Shown: piece after piece, positions 52,035 through 61,521 of the stretch | Layout: each line of letters begins with the position of its first letter | Position numbering within the stretch: the first letter of the stretch is position 1 | Source of the DNA: Paenibacillus uliginis N3/975 | GTDB taxonomy: Bacteria > Bacillota > Bacilli > Paenibacillales > Paenibacillaceae | NCBI RefSeq assembly: GCF_900177425.1 | Contig: NZ_LT840184.1 | Coordinates: 4,070,263-4,134,262 of the forward strand | Direction: 5' to 3' | DNA length: 64,000 nt | Notes under the pieces: model-generated | Told to the model about the DNA's origin: nothing | The model's input: the letters and a program-made list of their open reading frames with translations, nothing else | The model's database searches: none | Made by a program: the position numbers and the translations under genes

Positions 52035-53278
52035 CAAGATTCCCCCTTTGCCATTCGCTCAGCTGCCAAAGTAAGCAGGCGCCGGGCCACATCCTCCTTG
52101 GACATGAGCGGAAGATGAAGTGCGAGCCCTTCCGAGTCGAATATTTGCACACTGTTCGTATCTGTTCCAAATCCAACGCCGGATTTTGTAACGTCATTCG
52201 CTACGATAAGATCGCAGTTTTTACGGCGCAGCTTGTCCATCGCATACTGTTCCACCATATTGGTTTCGGCAGCGAATCCGATCAGAAACTGTGATTTTTT
52301 GGATTTGCCCATGGTCTCCAGAATATCTGTCGTTTTGACCAGCTCCAGCGTCATGGTCTCTCCCTGCTTTTTCAGCTTCGAAGAGGCTGCTTTCATCGGC
52401 CGATAGTCGGCTACCGCGGCAGCTTTGATGATCAGGTCACTGTCATCGAACTCCCGCATGACAGCTTCATACATGTCCTGAGCTGATTCCACCCGCTCCG
52501 CCTTTATACCCTCCGGAAGAGATACATCAGTATGAGCTGCGATCAAATGAACGTCCGCACCCATTTCTTTTGCCGCCTTGGCTATCGCAAAGCCCATTTT
52601 GCCAGATGAATCATTTGTAATGTAACGCACCGGATCAATGCGTTCGATCGTTCCGCCTGCGGTTACGACTACCTTTTTACCTGACAAAATCCCCTCTGCC
52701 TTATCTTTTCCAGAGAGCGCCCGGTCCATTTCCTGCTGTTCGAAAAACCTTTCCACCACTTCAACGATTCTTTCCGGCTCTTCCATACGACCTTTGCCGA
52801 CATAGCCGCAAGCGAGTAGGCCCTCACCGGGCTCGATCATCGATACTCCGCGGGAAACCAGTGTTTCCATGTTCGCTACAACCGCGGGATGTGAATACAT
52901 ATGCACATTCATTGCCGGGGAAATAATGATTGGTGCCGTAGTTGCCAGAAGTGTAGTCGTAAGCATATCATCAGCAAGGCCGTTTGCCATTTTGCCTATG
53001 ACGTTGGCCGTAGCCGGAGCTACCAATACCAAGTCGGCCAGATCTGCCAGATGAATATGGGATACGACTGAAGGGTCACGTTCATCAAACGTATCGCTGT
53101 ATACCGGATTTTTAGTAAGCGACTGCAGTGTTAGCTCAGTAATAAACTGCTTGGCCGAGGACGTCATAATCACATGCACATCAGCCCCCTTTTGGACGAG
53201 TCTACTGCACAGCGTAGCGGCCTTGTACGCCGCAATGCCGCCCGTAACTCCAAGCACAATAACTTTACCGTTTAACAT
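52034..53278 (-). CDS. coaBC: bifunctional phosphopantothenoylcysteine decarboxylase / synthetase
   Basis: The protein has 414 residues. The N-terminal flavin-binding CoaC domain has GVTGGIAAYKA, the ASANxxxK-equivalent region APATANVIGKMANGL and PAMNVHMY; the C-terminal CoaB domain has VVTAGGTIERIDPVRYI and NDVTKSGVGFG. It carries out two steps of coenzyme A synthesis. GGGGGGAG precedes the ATG. Confidence 0.96.
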   Translation of the reverse strand: MLNGKVIVLGVTGGIAAYKAATLCSRLVQKGADVHVIMTSSAKQFITELTLQSLTKNPVYSDTFDERDPSVVSHIHLADLADLVLVAPATANVIGKMANGLADDMLTTTLLATTAPIIISPAMNVHMYSHPAVVANMETLVSRGVSMIEPGEGLLACGYVGKGRMEEPERIVEVVERFFEQQEMDRALSGKDKAEGILSGKKVVVTAGGTIERIDPVRYITNDSSGKMGFAIAKAAKEMGADVHLIAAHTDVSLPEGIKAERVESAQDMYEAVMREFDDSDLIIKAAAVADYRPMKAASSKLKKQGETMTLELVKTTDILETMGKSKKSQFLIGFAAETNMVEQYAMDKLRRKNCDLIVANDVTKSGVGFGTDTNSVQIFDSEGLALHLPLMSKEDVARRLLTLAAERMAKGES

Positions 53279-53332
53279 GACTGCTCCCCCCGCTTTATGT
53301 ATTAAAACAACAAAGAAGCAAAACTTATATCG

Positions 53333-53400
53333 GTAAGCCGCTTCTGCGAGAATATAAGCCGAGTATAAATAAAATCTTATACATTGCTTATATTCTCAAA
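53333..53400. repeat. partial copy of the short hairpin repeat tail
   Basis: CCGCTTCTGCGAGAATATAAGCCGAGTATAAAT matches the 3' half and tail of the copy at 40332-40410, followed by a TATAAGC...GCTTATA inverted repeat. The first stem arm is missing. Confidence 0.5.
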
Positions 53401-53461
53401 AAAATAACAACCTTTCGGTTGTCACATTTTTGTATAGCATCTTATTAAAATGTCAGGAAGC

Positions 53462-53662
53462 TTACTCTTCGCCCTTTTCAACACGAATGAAATCACCGTA
53501 GATTTCCTCGAGAGCAACACCCACATGTTTATGGGATTTCGGGTTTTTCAGCTCACTGTTCTCACCTTCGCGCAACTGACGTGCACGGCGGGAAGCCGCA
53601 ACAACGAGCGAATACTTACTGTCTACTTTGTTCATCATTTCATCGATGGAAGGATATAGCAT
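53462..53662 (-). CDS. rpoZ: RNA polymerase omega subunit
   Basis: The protein has 66 residues, starting MLYPSIDEMMNKVDSKYSLV and having AASRRARQL, the conserved core that clamps the beta' subunit tail. The start at 53662 is chosen for this family N terminus, with GAGGTG about 11 bases before. It lies between gmk and coaBC as usual. Confidence 0.95.
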   Translation of the reverse strand: MLYPSIDEMMNKVDSKYSLVVAASRRARQLREGENSELKNPKSHKHVGVALEEIYGDFIRVEKGEE

Positions 53663-53730
53663 AGTTTCAAAGCACCTCATTTTCATATACTAATGATCTC
53701 TCACTGTCAAAAAGGAAGCTAATAATGATC

Positions 53731-54306
53731 TCACTTCACGACTTTACAGTGTTCGGCAATAATGATAGATTCTATTCGTTTGCATGCGTGATTGATTTCG
53801 TCATTGACAACCGCATAATCATAATGCCGTATCAATTCCATTTCATCAACCGCTACAGACATCCGGTGATCTATCGTGGCCTGATTTTCCGTGCCGCGCC
53901 CAACAATCCGGTCCTTTAATTCATCCAAAGACGGCGGAGTCAGGAAAATAAATATCCCCTCAGGGAACTTCTCTTTAACCTTCAACGCACCTTGCACTTC
54001 AATCTCCAAAATAATATCCTTACCGTTTGCTATGGTCTCTTCCACAAAATCGCGCGGAGTACCGTAATAATTACCGACATACTCCGCAAATTCCAAGAGC
54101 TGATCATTCTCGATCATGGAGAGAAACTGTTCACGTTCCTTGAAAAAATAGTTAACACCGTCCACTTCGCCCATACGCGGTTTGCGCGTTGTGGCTGAAA
54201 CCGAGTATACCAGATCCGGAACTAAACTGCGCAGTGCGCTACATACCGTTCCTTTACCTACACCGGACGGACCGGACAATACAATTAATAATCCCTTTGT
54301 AGACAT
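53731..54306 (-). CDS. gmk: guanylate kinase
   Basis: The protein has 191 residues. The P-loop SGPSGVGKGTVC, the GMP-binding region SATTRKPRMGEVDGVNYFF and the lid are present. It converts GMP to GDP. Start at 54306 has GGGGAG 4 bases upstream; four upstream codons overlap the ribosome binding site. Confidence 0.97.
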   Translation of the reverse strand: MSTKGLLIVLSGPSGVGKGTVCSALRSLVPDLVYSVSATTRKPRMGEVDGVNYFFKEREQFLSMIENDQLLEFAEYVGNYYGTPRDFVEETIANGKDIILEIEVQGALKVKEKFPEGIFIFLTPPSLDELKDRIVGRGTENQATIDHRMSVAVDEMELIRHYDYAVVNDEINHACKRIESIIIAEHCKVVK

Positions 54307-54320
54307 AATACTCCCCATCT

Positions 54321-54581
54321 TTATTCGTCGTTGTCATCATCTTTGCTGGATAAACGGTGAGCAACCGTCTCCGGTTGCACAGCCGACAAAATGACATGAT
54401 CGCTGTCCGTTATGATCACAGCCCTTGTCCGGCGGCCGTAAGTGGCATCAATCAGCATATGACGATCCCTTGCTTCTTGAATAATCCGCTTAATCGGAGC
54501 TGATTCGGGGCTTACGATAGAAATGATACGATTAGCCGATACGATATTCCCGAAGCCGATATTAATGAGTTTGATTGCCAT
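54321..54581 (-). CDS. remA: extracellular matrix regulator RemA (DUF370)
   Basis: The protein has 86 residues, starting MAIKLINIGFGNIVSANRII, with the conserved RDRHMLIDATYGRRTRAVII. In Bacillus RemA is a DNA-binding activator of biofilm matrix and osmoprotection genes. It sits between the YicC-family gene and gmk as in B. subtilis. The start is supported by GGGGGAA upstream, with a rather long spacer. Confidence 0.95.
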   Translation of the reverse strand: MAIKLINIGFGNIVSANRIISIVSPESAPIKRIIQEARDRHMLIDATYGRRTRAVIITDSDHVILSAVQPETVAHRLSSKDDDNDE

Positions 54582-54632
54582 ATTGCGGTTGTTCCCCCTA
54601 TACATTTGACTCTATTTGCCGAATAAGCCTGC

Positions 54633-55517
54633 TTATTCTACATTTGCGGCTTGTTCACGAATCTTCTCCAGTTCCGCTTTCATTTCGACAACACGGTTTA
54701 CCAGAGTCAGATGATTGGCTTTGGATCCAATCGTATTGACTTCCCTGTTCATTTCCTGGATCAGAAAATCCAGTTTGCGTCCTGTAGGCCCCTTCTGATG
54801 CAAAAGCTGTCTGCATTGATTGAAATGGCTATGCAAACGAATCAATTCTTCATCAATATTGGAGCGCTCCGCAAACAAAGCGACTTCCATTCCAAATATA
54901 TGTTCATCGAAAGCCAACGAGCCGTCATTCAAGACCTCCAAGCGCTGACGCAGGCGTGTCCGGTATTCAGCTGTGACGGTCGGAGCAAGGCTCACCATCT
55001 CTGTCTGCAAAGACTGAAGGCGTTCAAGCCGTTGCTCCATATCTTGGGCTAGGTGAGATCCTTCTGCACTGCGCATTTGCATCAGTCCATCCAGAGCACT
55101 GTCAAGCCCGCCGCATAACATTTCGCCCCATTGCTGGCGCTTATCTTCGCCCGGCTGCTCACTTCGGCTGATCAGAACTTCAGGCAATGAAAGAATGTCA
55201 CTAATTGTTGGCTTCCCTTCAATGCCGTAGCCCACCAATTCATCCGCGGCTTTCAAATAAGCCTTAACCATCGCATGATTAAGGACCGCCGAGGAGTTCT
55301 CGCCGTCGCTTTCTTTATTAATGTAAACATCGATCCGCCCACGTCCGATGCGGGACTGTACGGTCCTTCTTAAAGAATCTTCAAAGCAAGCCCATTCACG
55401 CGGCATCCGGAATAAAACTTCGCAATACCGGTGATTCACTGACTTCACTTCAAAGGTAACCGTATAACCCTCAAATTTGATGGCGGATTGACCAAATCCG
55501 GTCATACTTAATGACAT
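54633..55517 (-). CDS. yloC: YicC/YloC-family endoribonuclease
   Basis: The protein has 294 residues, starting MSLSMTGFGQ, with the N-terminal domain SVNHRYCEVLFRMPRE and the C-terminal DUF1732 part GPTGRKLDFLIQEMNREVNT and IGSKAN. Members of this family are metal-dependent RNases. The longer upstream frame has no ribosome binding site and overlaps the next gene. Confidence 0.93.
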   Translation of the reverse strand: MSLSMTGFGQSAIKFEGYTVTFEVKSVNHRYCEVLFRMPREWACFEDSLRRTVQSRIGRGRIDVYINKESDGENSSAVLNHAMVKAYLKAADELVGYGIEGKPTISDILSLPEVLISRSEQPGEDKRQQWGEMLCGGLDSALDGLMQMRSAEGSHLAQDMEQRLERLQSLQTEMVSLAPTVTAEYRTRLRQRLEVLNDGSLAFDEHIFGMEVALFAERSNIDEELIRLHSHFNQCRQLLHQKGPTGRKLDFLIQEMNREVNTIGSKANHLTLVNRVVEMKAELEKIREQAANVE

Positions 55518-55555
55518 CGGAATCACATCCATTATACTATTGTAATTGATAACTA

Positions 55556-57436
55556 TTAATGAAACAAGGGGGACAATCGGCGGTCGGATAACTCCCATAC
55601 GTATTCTGTTAACTGGGCCGTCATCTCATAAAACATAAACGGTGTCATCAGGTATATGCCTTTAAAATGCTCAGCCGCGACATCCAATAGTTCTTTCCCA
55701 ATCTTCACACCCATAGACCTGCCCTCTTCACCTTCAAGGCCAGCCATCCGTTCACGCACTTCGTCGGACAACTGGATACCAGGCACTTCATTATGAAGAT
55801 ACTCTGCATTCCGACCGCTTGCTAAAGGCATAATCCCGATAAAAATTGGAATGTCCAGATGCTTGGTAGCTTCCCTCAACTTTACGATGAGTTCCGGATC
55901 ATACACTGGCTGGGTCATCACATAGTCGGCACCGCTGGCTATTTTTTTCTCCAGCCGCTGCACCGCTTTATCAAGATGCCTTACATTCGGATTAAACGCT
56001 GCCCCAACAACAAACTTCGCCTTCTGCTTCAGAGGCTTACCCGAGAAAGCCACGCCCTCGTTCAACTGCTTGATCATGCGTATAATTTCAAAGGAAGTCA
56101 GATCATAAACAGAGCTGGAACCCGGTAAATCCCCGAACCGGGCAGGATCGCCTGTGACAGCCAGTACATGATCAATTCCAAGTGCATCAAAGCCCATCAT
56201 GTGGGACTGCGTCCCAATCAAGTTCCGGTCCCGGCAAGCGATGTGAATCAAAGGCCGGAGACCGGTACGGCTGTGAACAAGATGGCCAAGTGCCATATTG
56301 CTCATCCGGGTGACAGCCAGCGAATTGTCGGCCATCGTCAGCGCGTCTACTCCCGCTCTTTTTAACGCTTCAGCGCCCTTCATGAATTTTGTAATATCTA
56401 GATCACGAGGCGGGTCCAGTTCGACAATGACCGTATGCCGCTCCTTTACAAGATCAACAAGTGTAGGCTCGCCGCTCTGTTCCATTCCTTGTTCTTGTTC
56501 CGGATGTTCATGCAGTACGATCCGGTCTCGGTCTACGTCTTCCATAGAAGGCTCCGGCAGCGGAGACGGAATGTAGTTCGTAAGAGCAGACGAAATCTCG
56601 GCGATATGCGCCGGTGTCGTCCCACAGCAGCCCCCGATAATCCGGGCCCCCATGTCAGCAAACTGCACTGCCATTTTCCCGAAGTATTCAGGACTGGCTC
56701 CGTAACGGTATTCACCGTCCACATAATCGGCAATACCCGCGTTAGGAAATACTGAAGCCGGTAGTGTCTTGACTCCCTGTAGTGTCTCCAGGGCACGCAG
56801 CATTCCATTAGGTCCAGTCCGGCAGTTGAATCCGAATACATCCGCACCTTCCTGAGAAACAATGCGAAACGCTTCTGTCATCGTATGTCCATCAAGTGTT
56901 CTAGCGATATCTTCCACCGCAAACTGAGAGATAACCGGCATATCACTTACCTTACGCACCTGGGATAAAGCCAGAAGCATTTCCTCAACATCATAAAAGG
57001 TTTCCAGCACTATACCATCCACGCCCTCCGACAGCAGTGAATGAATCTGTTGTTCAAAGTGCCTTTTCAGCTCATCGGTCGATATATTGTTCCGCTTCCC
57101 TCCACGTATGGAGCCTATTGCCCCGACAACGTATCCGTCCTTGCCAGCGGCTTCACGAGCAATGCGTACGCCTGCCCGGTTTATCTCATCCACTCTCGAT
57201 TCAAGACCATACTTCGAAAGTTTATCGTAATTCGCAGAAAACGTATTGCTCTCGAGTACCTGAGCACCAGCTTCTATATACTGGCGATGTACATCTCCTA
57301 TGACTTCCGGGGAGGTCAGATTCAACTCCTCATAGGATATCCCTACCGGGAAACCTTTTTGATATAAGAAAGTACCCATCGCTCCATCCCCGATTAGTAC
57401 CTTGTTTCCCCATGCTTGTCGCAGATCCGGTCTCAT
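55556..57436 (-). CDS. yitJ: bifunctional homocysteine S-methyltransferase / methylenetetrahydrofolate reductase
   Basis: The protein has 626 residues. The N-terminal half (about 1-290) is a homocysteine methyltransferase barrel with GDGAMGTFLY and the zinc-binding cysteines in FNCRTGP and GGCCGTTP. The C-terminal half (about 325-615) is an MTHFR-type flavin barrel with ELDPPRDL and VTGDPARFGD. Known role: methionine synthesis and regeneration of 5-methyl-THF. It is inserted in the conserved block between yloC and dapF. No SAM riboswitch is visible upstream. Confidence 0.92.
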   Translation of the reverse strand: MRPDLRQAWGNKVLIGDGAMGTFLYQKGFPVGISYEELNLTSPEVIGDVHRQYIEAGAQVLESNTFSANYDKLSKYGLESRVDEINRAGVRIAREAAGKDGYVVGAIGSIRGGKRNNISTDELKRHFEQQIHSLLSEGVDGIVLETFYDVEEMLLALSQVRKVSDMPVISQFAVEDIARTLDGHTMTEAFRIVSQEGADVFGFNCRTGPNGMLRALETLQGVKTLPASVFPNAGIADYVDGEYRYGASPEYFGKMAVQFADMGARIIGGCCGTTPAHIAEISSALTNYIPSPLPEPSMEDVDRDRIVLHEHPEQEQGMEQSGEPTLVDLVKERHTVIVELDPPRDLDITKFMKGAEALKRAGVDALTMADNSLAVTRMSNMALGHLVHSRTGLRPLIHIACRDRNLIGTQSHMMGFDALGIDHVLAVTGDPARFGDLPGSSSVYDLTSFEIIRMIKQLNEGVAFSGKPLKQKAKFVVGAAFNPNVRHLDKAVQRLEKKIASGADYVMTQPVYDPELIVKLREATKHLDIPIFIGIMPLASGRNAEYLHNEVPGIQLSDEVRERMAGLEGEEGRSMGVKIGKELLDVAAEHFKGIYLMTPFMFYEMTAQLTEYVWELSDRRLSPLFH

Positions 57437-57508
57437 CGTACTCCCCCTACCTGACTATAGTTTCATATTAATGTATCATAAATACTTCCCAAAGATAAAG
57501 AGACAAAA

Positions 57509-57565
57509 AGAAACGCTTTCGGTATCCTTTATTAAGGATGAAGAGCGTTTCTTCGAGAAATATTA
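57509..57565. repeat. short hairpin repeat, copy 3
   Basis: AGAAACGCTTTCGGTATCC and GGATGAAGAGCGTTTCT pair and are followed by TCGAGAAATAT. The stem bases differ from copies 1 and 2 on both arms, so pairing is kept by compensatory changes. Confidence 0.7.
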
Positions 57566-57613
57566 AGTGACTTATACATACGTGAAACATATAAAATAAA
57601 TTTCCATCCGATA

Positions 57614-58474
57614 TTACTGTATCCCTGCAGCCCGCAGCTCTATCGGAATCTCTCCTTCAAATACCATCTCAGCCGGACCTGTCATATATACATGGTTATC
57701 AGCCTTATCCCATTCAATGAACAAATCACCGCCTTTAAGTGAGATAACAGCAGCCCGATCCGTTTTGCCGTTCAGCACTGACGCTACCAAAGTTGCGCAT
57801 GCACCAGTCCCGCAAGCCAGCGTAGGCCCGACACCCCGCTCCCACACACGCATATCCACATAATTCCGCGCCTTTATGGTAGCAATTTCAACGTTGATCT
57901 TTTTCGGAAAAAACGGATGGACTTCCAGCTTCGGTCCCCATACCGATAGGTCAAAGTGAACGGCATCATCTACATAGATCACGCAGTGAGGATTGCCCAT
58001 CGACACAGCCGTAAAGCTGAATTGCCGTCCGTCCACCTCGATTGGATGTTTCACTACCGGGTTGTGATCCAGCGTAGTTGGAACCTTCAACCCTTCAAGT
58101 ATTGGTTCTCCCATATCTACCCTTACGCTTCGGACCTGATTCCCATCCATTTTGAGATTGACTTTCTGTACGCCTGCCCCTAGCGTTTCAATCGTGACCT
58201 CACTGCCATTGGCATATCCGTGATCGTAGACGTATCTAGCCACACAACGAATGGCATTTCCGCATTGCTCGGCTTCAGAACCGTCAGAATTCATGATTCG
58301 CATCTTAAAGTCGGCTTTGTCAGAAGGCAATATATATACAAGTCCGTCGGCCCCGATTCCGAAAAATCGATTGCACCATTTTACAGCTAGTTCTGCAGCA
58401 TTAATCGGTAGATCCTTCTCGCCGTATACGATAATAAAATCATTTCCAAGTCCGTTCATTTTCGTGAATAACAT
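57614..58474 (-). CDS. dapF: diaminopimelate epimerase
   Basis: The protein has 286 residues. The two catalytic cysteines are in SEAEQCGNAIRC and LACGTGACAT. FTKMNGLGNDFI is the usual N terminus. Reaction: LL- to meso-diaminopimelate for lysine and peptidoglycan. The start is ATG at 58474; an upstream ATG directly abuts GAGGAG. Its place between yitJ and the P-type ATPase differs from B. subtilis. Confidence 0.95.
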   Translation of the reverse strand: MLFTKMNGLGNDFIIVYGEKDLPINAAELAVKWCNRFFGIGADGLVYILPSDKADFKMRIMNSDGSEAEQCGNAIRCVARYVYDHGYANGSEVTIETLGAGVQKVNLKMDGNQVRSVRVDMGEPILEGLKVPTTLDHNPVVKHPIEVDGRQFSFTAVSMGNPHCVIYVDDAVHFDLSVWGPKLEVHPFFPKKINVEIATIKARNYVDMRVWERGVGPTLACGTGACATLVASVLNGKTDRAAVISLKGGDLFIEWDKADNHVYMTGPAEMVFEGEIPIELRAAGIQ

Positions 58475-58547
58475 AAGAAAACCCATCTCCTCTGCAGCTG
58501 CTAATGGAAATCAGCATACCGCAGCAAGACGGATTTTCAAATTTACT

Positions 58548-61340
58548 TTATGCCGAAAGATTTGCACTTTTCGTCATCATGTTGCGGCGGTCACGGTGAC
58601 GCTTACCACCCCACACGCTACCTACACCCATCAAGAATGTTGGAATACCGGCACCAACAAGCGTGATCGCCCAATCTCTCAGTCCCAGCGGAACCGTTTT
58701 AAATATCGGCTGCAGAGCTTCGATGTATATAACACCCAGCATGAGCAGTACCGAAGACAGTACGGCTAATACCAGATATTTGTTCTGAAGCGGATTACGG
58801 TGGAAAATGGACCGTGAGCTACGGCAGTCGAACACGTGAATCAACTGAGCCATGACGAGGGTGGCAAATGCCACTGTCTGCGCCTTAGCCAGCTGTCCGG
58901 CCTGATCCGGTGCTGTCCGCAGCGTAAGCCAGAAGGCTCCCAATGTACACAGACCGATCAACACACCGCGGCTGATAATCTTCCATCCGAGACGTCTTGC
59001 AAATATATTTTCCTTGGCCCCGCGCGGCTTATGCTCCATTAAATCTTTCTCAGGCTGATCAACCCCGAGCGCCATAGCAGGAAGTCCGTCGGTCACAAGG
59101 TTCACCCACAAAATCTGAATCGGTACCAATGGCAGCGGCAGACCCATCATCATAGCAAAGAACATCGTCAATATTTCGCCAACATTAGAGGCAAGGAGAT
59201 ATCTGATAAACTTACGGATATTTTCGTATATGCTCCGCCCTTCTTCAATCGCGGCTACGATGGTGGAGAAGTTATCGTCGCTCAGTACTAGCGCTGAGGC
59301 TTCTTTGGTCACATCCGTACCCGTAATCCCCATAGCTATACCGATATCCGACGCCTTGATCGCAGGGGCATCGTTGACACCGTCTCCGGTCATAGCGACC
59401 ACATGTCCCTTTCGCTGGAGCGACTTTACAATTCTCAGCTTGTGCTCAGGTGAGACTCGGGCATATACGTATGTCTGATCGACCTTCGCATCCAGTTGCT
59501 TGTCGTCAAGACGGGACAGTTCCTGCCCGGTCATCGAATGTCCATTACGCGGCATAATACCAAGCTGACTTGCGATGGCTTCCGCTGTCGTGCGATGATC
59601 TCCCGTAATCATAACCGTCTTGATTCCCGCCCGGCGGCATGTTGCAATCGCATCCCGGACTTCACGACGCGGAGGATCAATCATACCGGCAAGCCCCGTA
59701 AAGATAAGTTGACATTCAGCCTCTCGTTCAGATTCCGGCTTATCGTAAGAACGAAGATCCCGATATGCCATCCCGAGTACGCGCAGTGCCGAGGAAGCCA
59801 TGGATTCGTTGGCCGCCAGCACCTTTTGCCGTAGCGTCCCGGTCAAAGGTACGACATTGCCTTCCCATAAAATATAAGTACAAGCATCTAGCAGCACATC
59901 CGGCGCACCTTTAGTACATAGCAAGCGTCCGCCTTGGTGACTGACAATAACAGACATCAGTTTACGTTCGGAGTCGAATGGGAATTCCTTATCACGCTGA
60001 TAAGAAGCAGCGAGTGTACCCTGGCTAAGCCCCATTTTTGCAGAGAGTGTAAGCAGCGCGCCCTCTGTCGGATCACCCTTGAGCTCCCAGCTGACAGGCT
60101 GCAGCTCTTCTTCCTTACCCTTGCGTTTTGACCTTGTTTCTTCAGACGTACTCTCATGAATTTCGGCATTGTTGCACAGACCGCCGATCTGTAGAAGTCT
60201 TCGTAAAGCTTGATCCGTCCGGAGCTCGACGGACTTTCCGTCCTTCAGGATTTGACCGGATGGCTCATAGCCTTGTCCCGTAACTTCCAGCATCCGGCCA
60301 CCAATCCAGACGCGGGTTACCGTCATTTTATTTTGCGTCAACGTACCGGTTTTGTCCGAACAGATAACAGAAGCGCAGCCTAGCGTTTCAACCGATGGGA
60401 GTTTTCTTACGATAGCTTTACGTTTGATCATCCGCTGCACACCAAGCGCCAGCGCTATGGTCACGATGGCTGGAAGACCTTCAGGAATCGCGGCAACAGC
60501 AAGGCTGACTCCTGCCAGGAACATGCCTGCCGCCGGCTGGCCATGCAAAATTCCCGTAACAACAACCAAAACGGTCAGTGCAAGTGAGACGCCGATCAGT
60601 ATTTTTCCAAGTTGCTCCAAACGATGCTGCAGCGGAGTTTCCTGGGATTCAGTATTTTGAATCAAATCCGCAATTTTGCCCATCTCGGTATCCATCCCTG
60701 TACGGACGACCATTCCCTTCGCTGTTCCGCGGGATACCATCGTGCCCATGTACCCGATATTTTTCAGGTCACCAAGAGGTACATCATGCTCTGAAATAGG
60801 CTCTGAATGTTTGTTCACAGGCAGCGATTCACCGGTTAAAGCCGATTCTTCCACACTGCAGCTGCTTGTCTCCAGCCAGCGGACATCCGCTGGAATCCGG
60901 TCTCCGCTTTCTACCAGAATAATATCTCCCGGAACCAATCCTTTTGCCGCAATATGGATTACTTTTCCGTCCCGCAGCACTTTGGAAGTAGGTGCTGACA
61001 GCTGTTTCAATGCCCGGAGTGAACGTTCGGCCCGAAATTCTTGTACAAAGCCGAGCACTCCATTAATTAAAATGATGGCGATGATGGTCACGGCATCTAG
61101 GTATTCTCCGAGCAGACCGGATACCAACGTGGCACCAAGGAGCACGAGCACCATGAAGTCCTTGAATTGATTCAACAACAGTGTGAACGGAGATATTTTC
61201 TTGCCCTCGGACAGTTCGTTCAACCCGCTGGTTTTCCGTCTTTCTCCTGCTTCCTCTTCCGTGAGGCCCTGCTGCGGATGCACCCGCATCACCTGCTGCA
61301 GTTCATCAACATCCATCTGGTGCCATAACTTTTGTTCCAT
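58548..61340 (-). CDS. yloB: calcium-transporting P-type ATPase (YloB type)
   Basis: The protein has 930 residues, of the P2A group. The cation N-terminal domain (VHPQQGLTEEEAGERR) is followed by SALTGESLPV (actuator), AIPEGLPAIVT (ion-site helix 4), the phosphorylation motif CSDKTGTLTQNKM and the hinge TGDGVNDAPA; ten membrane helices are predicted. Known role: export of Ca2+ from the cytoplasm. A longer frame exists but the start at 61340 has GGAGGGAAAGG. It is divergent from rqcH, as in B. subtilis. Confidence 0.93.
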   Translation of the reverse strand: MEQKLWHQMDVDELQQVMRVHPQQGLTEEEAGERRKTSGLNELSEGKKISPFTLLLNQFKDFMVLVLLGATLVSGLLGEYLDAVTIIAIILINGVLGFVQEFRAERSLRALKQLSAPTSKVLRDGKVIHIAAKGLVPGDIILVESGDRIPADVRWLETSSCSVEESALTGESLPVNKHSEPISEHDVPLGDLKNIGYMGTMVSRGTAKGMVVRTGMDTEMGKIADLIQNTESQETPLQHRLEQLGKILIGVSLALTVLVVVTGILHGQPAAGMFLAGVSLAVAAIPEGLPAIVTIALALGVQRMIKRKAIVRKLPSVETLGCASVICSDKTGTLTQNKMTVTRVWIGGRMLEVTGQGYEPSGQILKDGKSVELRTDQALRRLLQIGGLCNNAEIHESTSEETRSKRKGKEEELQPVSWELKGDPTEGALLTLSAKMGLSQGTLAASYQRDKEFPFDSERKLMSVIVSHQGGRLLCTKGAPDVLLDACTYILWEGNVVPLTGTLRQKVLAANESMASSALRVLGMAYRDLRSYDKPESEREAECQLIFTGLAGMIDPPRREVRDAIATCRRAGIKTVMITGDHRTTAEAIASQLGIMPRNGHSMTGQELSRLDDKQLDAKVDQTYVYARVSPEHKLRIVKSLQRKGHVVAMTGDGVNDAPAIKASDIGIAMGITGTDVTKEASALVLSDDNFSTIVAAIEEGRSIYENIRKFIRYLLASNVGEILTMFFAMMMGLPLPLVPIQILWVNLVTDGLPAMALGVDQPEKDLMEHKPRGAKENIFARRLGWKIISRGVLIGLCTLGAFWLTLRTAPDQAGQLAKAQTVAFATLVMAQLIHVFDCRSSRSIFHRNPLQNKYLVLAVLSSVLLMLGVIYIEALQPIFKTVPLGLRDWAITLVGAGIPTFLMGVGSVWGGKRHRDRRNMMTKSANLSA

Positions 61341-61521
61341 GCTTCCTTTCCCTCCCGGTTGTTTCTCCAGTTCCGGCGGACGACAGCTTTTCCACCTCTT
61401 AACGTAAATGTATTCGGACAGGACCACAAATATCACAGCCTGGCCCTTAAGTTTTTGCGCGAAGTATGGCATCATAGAGAAGAAAGCAAGAAGGGTAACG
61501 TAACAGATAGGAGAATGACGA

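Noticed and set aside
57437..57613. SAM or T-box riboswitch upstream of the methionine gene yitJ
   Set aside because: The conserved cores of these leaders are absent; the only structure is the short hairpin repeat.
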